Of a DNA stretch of 64,000 bases, positions 8,593 to 17,432 are shown piece after piece. A program made the position numbers and the translations under genes. The notes beneath the pieces were generated by a model. That model made no database searches, was not told the DNA's origin, and saw only the letters and a list, made by a program, of their open reading frames with translations. Each line of letters starts with the position of its first letter. The first letter of the stretch is position 1. The stretch comes from Flavobacterium sp. KACC 22761 (lineage in GTDB: Bacteria; Bacteroidota; Bacteroidia; Flavobacteriales; Flavobacteriaceae). The stretch is from positions 4,898,001 through 4,962,000 of the forward strand of contig NZ_CP139148.1 of NCBI RefSeq assembly GCF_034058155.1, read 5' to 3'.

Positions 8593-9651
8593 TCAATATG
8601 TTTTGTTGATTAAATAAAAATCAGCCAAAACAATTGCGGCCATTGCCTCAACAATTGGCACCGCACGAGGTACAACACAAGGATCATGGCGTCCTTTGCC
8701 AGTCATTGGTGTAATATTTCCTTTATTATCTAATGAATCTTGAGTTTGCATAATTGTAGCAACTGGCTTGAAAGCCACTCTGAAATAGATATCCATTCCG
8801 TTGCTGATTCCTCCCTGAATTCCTCCAGAAAGATTTGTTTTTGTAGTTCCGTCAGGATTATACAAATCGTTGTGCTCGCTTCCTTTCATTTCTGATCCAG
8901 AAAAACCGCTTCCGTATTCAAAACCTTTTACGGCATTTATTGAAAGCATTGCTTTTCCTAATTCGGCGTGCAATTTATCAAAAACAGGCTCTCCTAATCC
9001 AACAGGAACATTTTGAATTACACATGAAACAACACCTCCAACCGTATCGCCTTGTTTGCGGATGTCACGAATATATTCTTCCATAATCGCAGCCGATTTC
9101 TCATCTGGACAACGAACTGGATTGCTTTCAATTTTCGAAAAATCTAAATCTTGATATGGTGTATCTAAATGAATTGGACCTACAGAAGAAACGTAAGCAT
9201 TAATTTTAATTTCAGGAAGCATCTGTTTTGCGATTGCTCCAGCAACTACACGGCTTGCCGTTTCGCGCGCAGAACTTCTTCCTCCACCTCTGTAATCGCG
9301 AAAACCATATTTTTGGTCGTATACATAATCAGCGTGGCTTGGTCTATAATTATCTTTGATATGAGAGTAATCGTCAGATTTTTGATTGGTATTCGGAATA
9401 ATAAAACCAATTGGAGTTCCTGTTGTTTTTCCTTCAAAAATTCCAGATAAAAACTGAACTGCATCTGGTTCTTTTCTTTGGGTTACAATTGCTGATTGTC
9501 CAGGTTTTCTTCGTGCCATTTCAACTTCAATTGCTTCAAAATCCAATTGAATCCCTGATGGACATCCATCAATAATACCGCCTAAAGCTTCACCGTGTGA
9601 CTCGCCAAATGTTGTAACTCTATATAATGTGCCGTAGCTATTTCCTGCCAT
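8593..9651 (-). CDS. aroC: Chorismate synthase (AroC)
   Basis: Last step of the shikimate pathway: 5-enolpyruvylshikimate-3-phosphate to chorismate, requiring reduced FMN. The 352-residue protein has the three family signatures: G-E-S-H-G near residue 15, the Y-R-P-S-H-A-D region followed by [11 protein letters not shown], and [10 protein letters not shown] near the end. Length and motifs are normal. The gene is monocistronic on the minus strand, 52 nt upstream of the symporter. Confidence 0.97.
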   Translation of the reverse strand: MAGNSYGTLYRVTTFGESHGEALGGIIDGCPSGIQLDFEAIEVEMARRKPGQSAIVTQRKEPDAVQFLSGIFEGKTTGTPIGFIIPNTNQKSDDYSHIKDNYRPSHADYVYDQKYGFRDYRGGGRSSARETASRVVAGAIAKQMLPEIKINAYVSSVGPIHLDTPYQDLDFSKIESNPVRCPDEKSAAIMEEYIRDIRKQGDTVGGVVSCVIQNVPVGLGEPVFDKLHAELGKAMLSINAVKGFEYGSGFSGSEMKGSEHNDLYNPDGTTKTNLSGGIQGGISNGMDIYFRVAFKPVATIMQTQDSLDNKGNITPMTGKGRHDPCVVPRAVPIVEAMAAIVLADFYLINKTY

Positions 9652-9837
9652 GTTTTTAGTTTTAGCAAATGTAAGTTTTATGAATTAAATTAAAAAATAT
9701 AAAATTGTGATTATTAATTTAAGGTTAACGAGTTCAAAAATCATAATTTATTAAAATTGAAGCTTATTTGATAACCATTTGATAAAATAAATCCAGCGTT
9801 TGTTTCTTTTATTTGTTAAACTTCAAATCAAGAAAAA

Positions 9838-10662
9838 TTGAAAAAGAGAAATGTTGAACTGGTTGTTATTTCAGACGTTCATTTGGGAACCTACGGAAGC
9901 CACGCCAAGGAACTAAACAACTATTTATCAAGCATAAAACCCAAAACACTTGTTTTAAACGGAGACATAATTGATGCTTGGCAATTCCGAAAATCCTATT
10001 TTCCAAAATCCCATTTAAGAGTGATTCAGCGTATCATCGGAATGGCTTCTAAAGGGACAAAAGTGTATTACATTACCGGAAATCACGATGAAATTCTTCG
10101 AAAATTCAGCGACATGAATATGGGAAATTTTTCATTAGTCGATAAATTAGTTCTCGAATTAGACGACAAAAAAGCTTGGATTTTTCACGGAGATGTTTTT
10201 GATGCTTCTGTTCAGCATTCAAAATGGATTGCAAAATTAGGAGGATTAGGTTATGATTATTTGATTCTTTCCAATCGTTTTGTCAACTGGTGTTTATCAA
10301 AATTAGGACGCGAGCCGTATTCCTTTTCTAAAAAAATCAAAGCCAGCGTTAAAAAAGCGGTAAAATTTATTTCAGATTTTGAAACTACGGCAACAGATTT
10401 GGCAATTGAAAAAAAATACGATTACGTCATCTGCGGGCATATTCACGAACCAAAAATCATTACCAAAGAAAACCGTCACGGATCAACTTTATATTTAAAT
10501 TCTGGTGACTGGGTCGAAAACTTGACAGCCTTGGAATACCATAAAAAGCGTTGGAAATTATATTCTTATGCCGAAAGCAATTTTACTGAAGAAGAAAATC
10601 TATTCGAAATGGAAGATAATTTAACTTCACAATTATTGATTTCTATTATGAAAAAAAAATAA
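9838..10662 (+). CDS. UDP-2,3-diacylglucosamine diphosphatase-like metallophosphoesterase (LpxH-like)
   Basis: 274 residues with the calcineurin-like phosphoesterase ladder: D-V-H-L-G near 14, G-D-I-I-D-A-W, G-N-H-D-E, F-H-G-D-V-F-D, C-G-H-I-H-E-P and N-S-G-D-W-V-E. The family cleaves UDP-2,3-diacylglucosamine to lipid X in lipid A synthesis at the inner membrane. This longer type is common in Bacteroidota, and its substrate is inferred. The start must be TTG 9838: an in-frame TAA lies at 9817-9819 and the nearby ATG at 9851 is out of frame. The conserved beta strand begins at residue 7, so little sequence can be missing. Confidence 0.88.
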   Translation: MKKRNVELVVISDVHLGTYGSHAKELNNYLSSIKPKTLVLNGDIIDAWQFRKSYFPKSHLRVIQRIIGMASKGTKVYYITGNHDEILRKFSDMNMGNFSLVDKLVLELDDKKAWIFHGDVFDASVQHSKWIAKLGGLGYDYLILSNRFVNWCLSKLGREPYSFSKKIKASVKKAVKFISDFETTATDLAIEKKYDYVICGHIHEPKIITKENRHGSTLYLNSGDWVENLTALEYHKKRWKLYSYAESNFTEEENLFEMEDNLTSQLLISIMKKK

Positions 10663-10789
10663 TCTTCAACCTTGTAATTTTCAACCAAATAACCCGTACA
10701 ACACCTTCAAACAAAGGTTTATTTCAAAAAAATGTAAATTATATAACAATTTTCAAAAATTTTATACGTTCTCTATTGAGTTGTAATAA

Positions 10790-10797
10790 TACATTTG
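10790..10797 (+). promoter_or_regulatory. -7 promoter element (TACATTTG) of the outer-membrane-type protein
   Basis: TACATTTG matches TAnnTTTG and ends 25 nt before ATG 10823. No clear -33 element at standard spacing. Confidence 0.5.
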
Positions 10798-10822
10798 AAA
10801 AAAAATTAATTGAATCATTTTT

Positions 10823-11320
10823 ATGAAAAAAATCATTTTATCAGCCATTATGCTATTAGGTTTAGCATTTACGGCTCATTCACAAGACATTGCAAAAAAC
10901 GCGCTAGGTTTGCGTTTAGGCGACAATAACGGTTTTGGAGGAGAAGTATCTTATCAAAGAGGATTGAATCAAAAAAACAGACTAGAATTTGATTTAGGCT
11001 GGAGAAACAGCAGTGACGTTGATGCTATCAAAGGTGTAGCGCTTTATCAATGGGTTTGGAACATAGACGGCGGTTTTAACTGGTACGCTGGTGTTGGTGG
11101 TGGACTTGCCGCTTGGGATCACGATTATTACAACGGAAACACAAAATATAATGACAGCGGAACGTATGTTTTTGCTGCAGGAGATATCGGAATTGAATAC
11201 GGATTCAAAGAAGTGCCAATTTTACTTTCATTAGATGCAAGACCTGAAATTGGTTCTGGTTATTATGACGATGACAATTTCGGATTTGATGTTGGTTTAG
11301 GAATCAAATTCAAATTCTAA
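10823..11320 (+). CDS. Small secreted/outer-membrane beta-barrel-like protein
   Basis: 165 residues with a cleavable signal peptide (1-20, ending A-H-S-Q). The mature part is rich in G, D, Y and F with alternating hydrophobic residues, and ends K-F-K-F, a usual outer-membrane strand ending with a terminal aromatic. This fits a small eight-stranded barrel. Function unknown; such proteins are often stress-responsive in Bacteroidota. A promoter box upstream and a good terminator downstream make it monocistronic. Confidence 0.8.
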   Translation: MKKIILSAIMLLGLAFTAHSQDIAKNALGLRLGDNNGFGGEVSYQRGLNQKNRLEFDLGWRNSSDVDAIKGVALYQWVWNIDGGFNWYAGVGGGLAAWDHDYYNGNTKYNDSGTYVFAAGDIGIEYGFKEVPILLSLDARPEIGSGYYDDDNFGFDVGLGIKFKF

Positions 11321-11346
11321 ATAAAAATAAAAAATAATTGTAAAAG

Positions 11347-11380
11347 AAAACCTGTCGTTTTAGTTGCGACAGGTTTTTTT
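11347..11380 (+). terminator. Terminator of the barrel-like protein gene
   Basis: AAAACCTGTCG / CGACAGGTTTT stem followed by a run of T, 27 nt after the stop codon at 11320. Confidence 0.9.
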
Positions 11381-11401
11381 TTATGCTTTAAATTGAAAAA
11401 A

Positions 11402-11498
11402 GGCTTCGACTTCTCTCAGCCTGACAACGAGAAAAAACTCAGACTTCAAATGTCAGGCTGAGCGGAGTCGAATTGTCAGGCTGAGCGGAGTCGAAGCC
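11402..11498. repeat. REP-like element with three copies of a 22-mer
   Basis: The 22-mer beginning TGTCAGGCTGAGCGGAGTCG occurs twice in direct orientation (11451-11472 and 11474-11495). An inverted copy with two mismatches lies at 11405-11426 (TTCGACTTCTCTCAGCCTGA...). The intervening 24 nt are A-rich. Such sequences are frequent between flavobacterial genes; that is family knowledge, while the internal symmetry is seen here. Confidence 0.8.
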
Positions 11499-11509
11499 CC
11501 ACGTAAATT

Positions 11510-11932
11510 TTATTTAACAATAATTTCTTTTTTAGAATGCACTCTTACAACCGTATAAGGATATGTAACAGATTGCGTTACCATTGCATCTGGAGCAGGA
11601 TTATTTTCCTTTACTGTAATTATAATATTCTTATCCGTTTCTTCGACTTTTTCAACACCAATAGTATAACCTCCAGTGTTTTTTTCTCCCATATTTAAAA
11701 TGATATAGTTCGAATTCGCAATGTCAGCCTGCTTCATTTTATCAGCCAAAAACGGATCATTTTGAAGCATTTTGATTTCATTTGGTTCCGTCAAAATTTC
11801 AAAAAATTTGATGTTTCCGCCTCCATCCGATTGTTCAGTCAAAACTTCATATAAAGCCGTTGAACCTGAAGTTTTTTTTGCACCACAGGAAATCAAAACA
11901 AAAACTGCTAAAACTGAAATTACCTTTTTCAT
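11510..11932 (-). CDS. PrcB-like protease-inhibitor-domain lipoprotein
   Basis: 140 residues starting with a lipoprotein signal (M-K-K-V-I-S-V-L-A-V-F-V-L-I-S-C, lipid-modified Cys near 16). The C-terminal half has T-G-G-Y-T-I, then V-K-E-N-N-P-A-P, and P-Y-T-V-V-R-V, the pattern of the PrcB_C domain found beside dentilisin in Treponema. In Bacteroidota these are short periplasm-facing lipoproteins of unknown partner. No protease gene is adjacent. It starts 25 nt after bshA ends on the same strand, so the two may be co-transcribed. Confidence 0.75.
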   Translation of the reverse strand: MKKVISVLAVFVLISCGAKKTSGSTALYEVLTEQSDGGGNIKFFEILTEPNEIKMLQNDPFLADKMKQADIANSNYIILNMGEKNTGGYTIGVEKVEETDKNIIITVKENNPAPDAMVTQSVTYPYTVVRVHSKKEIIVK

Positions 11933-11957
11933 CCATTAATTTATTTAGATTGCTTTT

Positions 11958-13094
11958 TTACTCTTTATAATCGTCAATTGCTTTTTGATACAATGCTTCG
12001 TATTTTGGAAGTATATTTTTAATATCAAATTTCTTGGCAACTTCCAACGCATTCTTTTTAAACTCTTTCAGCGTTTCATCATCTTTCAAGATCTTAATTG
12101 CATTCTCTGCCATTTGCTCAACATCTCCAACATTGCTCAAATACCCCGAAACTCCATCAAAATTAACCTCAGGCAAACCTCCCGAATTACTAGAAATAAC
12201 CGGAACACCAAGAGCCATTGCCTCTAAAGCCGCCAAACCAAAACTTTCAGTTTCCGATGGAAGCAAAAACAAATCGGTCATGCATAAAATCTTATCGATT
12301 TCATTACTATTTCCAAAGAAAATTACTTTGTCGTAAATTCCCAATTCCATGCATAAAACTTCAGCCTTTTCTTTTTCAGGACCATCACCCACCATCATCA
12401 ATTTAGCAGGCATTTCTTTCTGAATATTGTAGAAAATCTTTATGATATCAGGAATACGCTTTACCTTTCTGAAGTTACTGATATGTGTTATAATACGCTC
12501 ATTTTCCTTCGCCATTACATAACGATGACAAGGCGCATCTGGATCTTTTACGACTTTATCTAATTCAATAAAGTTCGGAATTACCCTGATTTTATTCTTG
12601 ATTTTGAACAATTTCAAAGTATCATCTTTCAAACTCTGCGAAACCGAAGTCACATAATCTGATTTATTGATGCTGAAAGTCACCGCAGGCTTATAAAACG
12701 GATGATTTCCAACAAGAGTAATATCAGTTCCGTGAAGCGTTGTAATCATTGGCAAATTAATCCCTTCATTTTTCAGCATTTGTTTTGCCATATAACCCGC
12801 ATAAGCGTGCGGAATAGCATAATGCACGTGCAAAACTTCAATCTTGTACAATTTCACCATATCGACTAATTTGCTCGACAAAGCCAATTCATAAGGCTGA
12901 TAATGAAAAAGTGGATATTCCGGAACATTAACTTCGTGATAATGAACATTCGGATTCAAAAGTGCCAATCGAACCGGCTGGCTATAAGTTATAAAATGTA
13001 TTTCGTGTCCGCGTCTGGCTAATTCAAGACCTAACTCAGTGGCTACTACCCCACTACCGCCAAACGTTGGATAACAAACTATTGCTATTTTCAT
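11958..13094 (-). CDS. bshA: N-acetyl-alpha-D-glucosaminyl L-malate synthase (BshA)
   Basis: First step of bacillithiol synthesis: transfer of GlcNAc from UDP-GlcNAc to L-malate. The 378-residue GT4 glycosyltransferase opens with C-Y-P-T-F-G-G-S-G-V-V-A-T-E-L-G, characteristic of BshA, and has H-V-H-Y-A-I-P-H-A and T-T-L-H-G-T-D-I-T. The donor-site region is L-P-S-E-T-E-S-F-G-L-A-A-L-E-A. Bacillithiol is the main low-molecular-weight thiol in Flavobacterium-type bacteria. No bshB or bshC is in this window. A 474-bp repeat-bearing gap separates it from the upstream gene. Confidence 0.94.
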   Translation of the reverse strand: MKIAIVCYPTFGGSGVVATELGLELARRGHEIHFITYSQPVRLALLNPNVHYHEVNVPEYPLFHYQPYELALSSKLVDMVKLYKIEVLHVHYAIPHAYAGYMAKQMLKNEGINLPMITTLHGTDITLVGNHPFYKPAVTFSINKSDYVTSVSQSLKDDTLKLFKIKNKIRVIPNFIELDKVVKDPDAPCHRYVMAKENERIITHISNFRKVKRIPDIIKIFYNIQKEMPAKLMMVGDGPEKEKAEVLCMELGIYDKVIFFGNSNEIDKILCMTDLFLLPSETESFGLAALEAMALGVPVISSNSGGLPEVNFDGVSGYLSNVGDVEQMAENAIKILKDDETLKEFKKNALEVAKKFDIKNILPKYEALYQKAIDDYKE

Positions 13095-13265
13095 GTATTA
13101 GATTTAATTCTACGAAAATACTCAAAAATCACGTTTAATCGACCGTTTCATTTGTTAGATTTTTGTAAATATCAGAGACACCACATTATTAGACCTTTAC
13201 GATTCGGGCAATAAAATATCGCGTAATTTCTTTCAGGAGCAGAAAAATTTGTTTTCAAAAGAAAC

Positions 13266-13370
13266 ACCTGTCCCGCTGTCCGCTATATTCCCAATTAACA
13301 AAAACTACGGCTGAAAAAGCCTTGTTTTTCTAAATCGGGAGATGCCGCTTCCATCGGGGCTAGATTAGAA
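13266..13370. repeat. Degenerate flavobacterial intergenic element (type E, copy 1)
   Basis: Begins ACCTGTCCCGCTGTCCGCTA and ends GATGCCGCTTCCATCGGGGC, the two halves forming a loose inverted repeat (CCCG...CGGG). It shares its layout with the better copy at 52648-52735 (CGGGCTATCCGTTGCAATC ... GGATTTCCACTCCTATCCC). Relationship is by eye and needs an alignment. Confidence 0.5.
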
Positions 13371-13401
13371 GGTTCTGTTTTCAAAAGCGCTACTAAACAA
13401 C

Positions 13402-13434
13402 AACTTTGTCAAAGTTTAAAACTTTGACAAAGTT
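13402..13434. repeat. Perfect 33-nt palindrome
   Basis: AACTTTGTCAAAGTTT, one A, then its exact reverse complement. Each arm itself contains CTTTGTCAAAG, a smaller palindrome, so nested folds are possible. Confidence 0.9.
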
Positions 13435-13458
13435 CTCTATTCACAAATTTTCGTAACG

Positions 13459-13491
13459 AAACCCAACAGGTTTTTAAAACCTGCCGGGTTT
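13459..13491. repeat. AAACCC...GGGTTT palindrome
   Basis: Arms AAACCCAACAGGTTTT and AAAACCTGCCGGGTTT. The two mismatches become G-T wobbles if read as RNA from the minus strand, which suggests the folded transcript runs in that direction. Confidence 0.75.
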
Positions 13492-13511
13492 AATTCAGAA
13501 CACGTTAAAAC

Positions 13512-13549
13512 CAAAAAAGGCACAAAATCAAAATTTCATGCCTTTTCAA
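13512..13549 (-). terminator. Terminator of the Fe-S/MlaD gene block
   Basis: AAAAAGGCA / TGCCTTTT stem about 20 nt past the stop codon of the 160-residue protein on the minus strand. Confidence 0.6.
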
Positions 13550-13568
13550 ATATATCATAAACTCATTC

Positions 13569-14051
13569 TTAGAAAAATCTGCTGTGCCAACTATCAGCTG
13601 CAGGAACTTCCCAAGATTCATTAAATTCCTCGATATTATTCACAAGATTATTAAAAACAATCGTATTCTCAGAAACCGATTTGTCTTTAACCATCTTTTT
13701 AAAATCAATTAACGGTTTGTGCGCGATATGTTCTCCAAGTTTAAAAGTAACGTTCATTTTGTCAAGCAAGTCAACATTGTACTTTTTTTCTAAGCTTTGA
13801 ATAAATTCAACTGAACTATCAATAGAACAGCCTGTTGCTGCCTGCACATCTTGATTTACAGCCAATATAATGAAACGATTGTATTTCAGCAAAAACGAAG
13901 CTTCAAGACTTGTTCCATGCGCCGCCCACTGCTCTACAAAAGCTTTTAAATCGGTTTCAATTTCAGAAAACTCTTCCTCAGAAAATTTTCTGTTCGATTG
14001 GTAAATCCAAACTCTAGACTCACCAGGTAAATTTTCAAAAGGTATATACAT
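13569..14051 (-). CDS. Conserved Bacteroidota protein, often labelled ABC transporter ATPase without support
   Basis: 160 residues, soluble, no signal peptide and no membrane segment. I see no Walker A, Walker B or ABC signature, so the common database name ABC transporter ATPase is not supported by the sequence. A conserved-looking centre is A-T-G-C-S-I-D-S-S-V-E-F-I. It is the last gene of a minus-strand run after the two Fe-S proteins and MlaD, an arrangement I recall as common in Bacteroidota. Function is unknown; a link to envelope or electron-transfer functions is inferred from position only. Confidence 0.85.
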   Translation of the reverse strand: MYIPFENLPGESRVWIYQSNRKFSEEEFSEIETDLKAFVEQWAAHGTSLEASFLLKYNRFIILAVNQDVQAATGCSIDSSVEFIQSLEKKYNVDLLDKMNVTFKLGEHIAHKPLIDFKKMVKDKSVSENTIVFNNLVNNIEEFNESWEVPAADSWHSRFF

Positions 14052-14155
14052 TTTTTAATTTTAGATTTTAGATTGTTGATTTTAGATTTGAAAAAAAATT
14101 AGGTTTCAAGTTTCAGTATAAAAAACTTAGCAACTTAAAACACCTTAGCATCTTT

Positions 14156-14947
14156 TTACAAATCTTGCGCATTCGCGATTAATTCTGCAACATCCATTAC
14201 TTTTACCTCACCTTCCTTATGCGCATGTTTAATTCCGTCTGTCAACATTGTGTTGCAGAAAGGACATCCAGCAGCAATAATATCCGGTTTAGTCTCTAAA
14301 GCATCTTCCGTACGCAAAACATTCACTTCTTTATTTCCTGGTTCAGCATCTTTAAACATTTGTGCTCCACCAGCTCCACAGCATAATCCATTCGCTTTAG
14401 AACGCTTCATTTCAACTAATTCAACATCTAATTTCTGAATCAAGTCTCTTGGAGCTTCATAAACTTTATTTGCTCTTCCTAAATAACAAGGATCATGAAA
14501 AGTAATTTTCTTTCCTTTAAACTGACCACCTTCAACAGTCAATCTGCCCTCATCAATCAATGACTTTAAAAATTCTGTATGATGGATAACTTCATAGTTC
14601 CCACCTAATTCAGGATATTCATTTTTCAAAGTATTAAAACAATGCGGACAAGCCGTTACAATCTTTTTTGCTTCGTATGCATTTAATACCTCGATATTCA
14701 TCATAGCTTGCATTTGGAACAAAAATTCATTTCCGGCACGTTTTGCAGGATCTCCAGTACAACTCTCTTCAGTACCTAAAACTGCAAATGAAACATTCGT
14801 ACGATTTAAAATACGCACAAATGCTTTGGTAATTTTTTTTGCTCTATCATCAAAACTTCCCGCGCAACCTACCCAAAATAAAACTTCTGGTTGTGTTCCT
14901 TGGGCTAGCATTTCAGCCATTGTTGGCACTACTAAACTTTCTGACAT
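14156..14947 (-). CDS. CCG-domain (Fe-S)-binding oxidoreductase subunit
   Basis: 263 residues with two cysteine-rich CCG domains of the HdrB/GlpC/LutA type. One has C-P-H-C-F-N-T, D-P-C-Y-L-G-R and G-L-C-C-G-A-G-G; the second ends with A-A-G-C-P-F-C-N-T-M-L. These bind an unusual 4Fe-4S cluster and act as electron-transfer or disulfide-handling subunits. The upstream gene encodes the membrane partner with two 4Fe-4S sites, so the two probably form one complex that passes electrons between a cytoplasmic donor and the quinone pool. The substrate is unknown. Confidence 0.9.
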   Translation of the reverse strand: MSESLVVPTMAEMLAQGTQPEVLFWVGCAGSFDDRAKKITKAFVRILNRTNVSFAVLGTEESCTGDPAKRAGNEFLFQMQAMMNIEVLNAYEAKKIVTACPHCFNTLKNEYPELGGNYEVIHHTEFLKSLIDEGRLTVEGGQFKGKKITFHDPCYLGRANKVYEAPRDLIQKLDVELVEMKRSKANGLCCGAGGAQMFKDAEPGNKEVNVLRTEDALETKPDIIAAGCPFCNTMLTDGIKHAHKEGEVKVMDVAELIANAQDL

Positions 14948-15071
14948 CTTCTTTTGTTGTTAAATCGGTTATTTGGTTAATCTCTCTCTATGATAACCTT
15001 ACTAAAAAACCTTTATTTTTTTATAAAAATCGATTAAACGGTTAAACAATTAACCGCTTAAACAATAAATC

Positions 15072-16409
15072 TTAATTCTCGTTTTTCCAATTCAAACGGT
15101 CTTGTTGGCTGTATTGCCAAGGCGCACCATTGTTTTCAATATTAGTCATCATTGCATTTAGCGACATTGGAGCTGCACTTTGTTCCATAACCAAATAACG
15201 ACGCATATCCATAATAATAGAAAGCGGACTAATATTTACAGGACATTCTTCAACGCAGGCATTACATGATGTACAAGCCCATAATTCTTCTGGAGTGATA
15301 TAATCGTTTAAAAGTGATTTGTTATCTGGAACAAAAACACCTTTATTAGCATCAATATTTTTTCCAACTTCTGTCAAACGATCTCTTGTATCCATCATAA
15401 TTTTACGCGGAGACAATTTTTTTCCAGTTTGGTTTGCCGGACAAGATGACGTACATCTTCCGCATTCTGTACACGTATAAGCATTCAAAAGTTGCACCCA
15501 GTTCAAATCCTGAACATCGCTTGCTCCAAATTTAGCCGGAGCAGCATTTTCATCAACTGGAGCCGCTGCAAACGGATCAGCATTTGGATCCATCATCAAC
15601 TTCACTTCTTTTGTAACCGAAGCTAAATTATCAAACTGACCTTCCGGTTTCAAGTTTGCGAAATACGTATTTGGGAAAGCCAAAAGAATATGCAAATGTT
15701 TTGAGAAGTATAAATAGTTCATAAAAACTAAAATACCAACAATATGCAACCACCAAAACACTTCAAACAACAATCCAACCAATTCATTTGAAGTACCATT
15801 AAAAATTGGCGCCAGAAATTGACTGATTGGGTAACTTCCTGCTTTATGAAAATGAGAATACCCGCCTGGAACATTCTGCAAATGCAAATCTGATGCATTC
15901 ATCAATAAAAACAGTATCATTAAAACGGTTTCGAAGTACAAAATGTAATTTGCATCGCTCTTTGGAAACCCAGTTAAATCTTTGCTTACAAAACGTTTTA
16001 AACGAATCACATTTCTTCTGATCCAAAAAGTTACAACTGCAATGATTACCAATATTGCCAAAATTTCAAATGAAGCAATCAAAACATCATAAACCACTCC
16101 TAAATAAGGAGCAAAAATTCTATGCGTACCAAAAAGCCCATCGATAATAATTTCAAGCAATTCGATATTAATAATTACGAAACCAACATATACAAAAATA
16201 TGAAGTATTCCGGCAACAGGGCGTCTCACCATTTTTGACTGCCCAAGAGCAATCAATGCCATGTTTTTCCAACGAGCTTTAGGATTATCTTTTCTATCTA
16301 CGTCAACTCCTAAATTAATGTTTCGGATGATTTTTTTTACGCTCGCTGTAAAAAAACCAAACCCTACTACAAGAAGTATGGCGAATAAAATATTATCTAA
16401 ATAACTCAT
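15072..16409 (-). CDS. Membrane 4Fe-4S dicluster oxidoreductase subunit (HdrE/NarI-like plus ferredoxin domain)
   Basis: 445 residues. The N-terminal two thirds have about six hydrophobic helices with spaced histidines (for example H-I-F-V-Y near 71, and F-W-W-L-H-I) suited to b-haem ligation. The C-terminal part has two ferredoxin motifs: C-T-E-C-G-R-C-T-S-S-C-P and C-T-S-C-N-A-C-V-E-E-C-P. This is the layout of membrane electron-transfer subunits that accept or donate quinol electrons. It starts 6 nt after mlaD ends, so it is co-transcribed with mlaD, and is followed by the CCG protein. What the complex oxidises is not visible. Confidence 0.9.
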   Translation of the reverse strand: MSYLDNILFAILLVVGFGFFTASVKKIIRNINLGVDVDRKDNPKARWKNMALIALGQSKMVRRPVAGILHIFVYVGFVIINIELLEIIIDGLFGTHRIFAPYLGVVYDVLIASFEILAILVIIAVVTFWIRRNVIRLKRFVSKDLTGFPKSDANYILYFETVLMILFLLMNASDLHLQNVPGGYSHFHKAGSYPISQFLAPIFNGTSNELVGLLFEVFWWLHIVGILVFMNYLYFSKHLHILLAFPNTYFANLKPEGQFDNLASVTKEVKLMMDPNADPFAAAPVDENAAPAKFGASDVQDLNWVQLLNAYTCTECGRCTSSCPANQTGKKLSPRKIMMDTRDRLTEVGKNIDANKGVFVPDNKSLLNDYITPEELWACTSCNACVEECPVNISPLSIIMDMRRYLVMEQSAAPMSLNAMMTNIENNGAPWQYSQQDRLNWKNEN

Positions 16410-16415
16410 TTATTA

Positions 16416-17381
16416 TTATTTTTTAGTAGTTGAATTAGCATCTTCAGTTGGTGCTACGTATGGTTTGTTTTTCTTTCCAAAAAGCGAAACATTCACGTAA
16501 CGAGTTGGGTATAAACGAACGTCTTGCAACAATAATTCAAGCTCTTTTGAAGTTTTCGCTAAATTATTATACAAAGCATCATCATTTAATATTTTTCCTG
16601 CTGTACCTTTTCCAGAATTCAAATTCGTCATCAAAGCATCAACTTTAGCCAAAGTCTGATTCAAATTGCGTACTGTTTTTCCTAAATCAGCTTTGTTTAA
16701 AGAATCTGAAATTTTGCTGAAATTGCCTGACATTTTATTCAAATTTGTCACCACTCCGTTAATCTGACCTTTATTGGTATCTAAAATAGAGTTAATACTT
16801 CCCGAAGCTTTGTGAAACTGCTCCATCGTCTGACTTAATTCAGCAATTGTTTTCTTTAAATTTTCTTGTGTGTTTTTATCTAAAGTATTGTTTAATCCTG
16901 TAACCAGATTATCAATATTCACAAGCATTTTCTCTAATTTCGCCTGAATAGGTTCAAGTTTTCCTCCTAAAGATTCAGTCAAACCTAATTCAACAGTTCC
17001 TGCTAATGTTTGGCCTTCTTCCGCTGGATCTTTGTCAGCAAGATTTGGTACAATTTTAATTTGTTTTCCACCAATCAAACTTGGAGAATACAAAGCTGCT
17101 GTACTTGTTTTTGAAATTGGAAAATCTGTTTTAAGTTGCAATTCAACTAATAATTTTCCTGTTGTTTCATTGATTGTAATTTTATTTACTTTACCAATTG
17201 CAAGTCCGTTAATGGTAACTGGTGCTGACGGTGCCAAATCCTCAACATTATCATATTCAACAAATAATGTTTTATAATTCGTAAAAAGGTCTCTTCCTTT
17301 TAAAAAACTGTAGCCCCAAATAAATAATAAAATTGACGCGATGACTAAAATAGCCGTTTTAATTTCTTTTGTTAGTTTCAA
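16416..17381 (-). CDS. MlaD/MCE-family lipid transport protein
   Basis: 321 residues. An N-terminal membrane anchor (about 8-26) is followed by the MCE domain (about 36-115; N-V-E-D-L-A-P-S-A-P-V-T-I-N-G, then G-K-V and I-G-G-K). A long helical tail with repeated N, L and T residues follows (about 130-290). MCE proteins bind phospholipid in the periplasm and work with MlaE/MlaF-type permease and ATPase, which are not next to this gene. It sits between the amidase and the Fe-S subunit in a minus-strand run facing lptD, so an outer-membrane lipid role is plausible. Confidence 0.92.
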   Translation of the reverse strand: MKLTKEIKTAILVIASILLFIWGYSFLKGRDLFTNYKTLFVEYDNVEDLAPSAPVTINGLAIGKVNKITINETTGKLLVELQLKTDFPISKTSTAALYSPSLIGGKQIKIVPNLADKDPAEEGQTLAGTVELGLTESLGGKLEPIQAKLEKMLVNIDNLVTGLNNTLDKNTQENLKKTIAELSQTMEQFHKASGSINSILDTNKGQINGVVTNLNKMSGNFSKISDSLNKADLGKTVRNLNQTLAKVDALMTNLNSGKGTAGKILNDDALYNNLAKTSKELELLLQDVRLYPTRYVNVSLFGKKNKPYVAPTEDANSTTKK

Positions 17382-17432
17382 AATTCTAAGTGTTTGTTAC
17401 AAAATTAATATAAATATTCGAACTTGTGACTA

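Larger units (their letters stand above)
13095..13568. other. 474-bp gene-free stretch containing three palindromic elements
   Basis: No convincing gene. It holds a degenerate CCCGCTGTCCGCT-type element (13266-13370), a perfect 16-1-16 palindrome (13402-13434), a second palindrome (13459-13491) and a terminator hairpin (13512-13549). The part next to bshA (13095-13260) shows nothing I can name and presumably holds its promoter. Confidence 0.7.

Noticed and set aside
11402..11498. CRISPR-like array from repeated 22-mers
   Set aside because: Only three units, one inverted, with no regular spacers and no cas genes.
13569..14051. ABC transporter ATPase
   Set aside because: No Walker A, Walker B or signature motif in the 160 residues.
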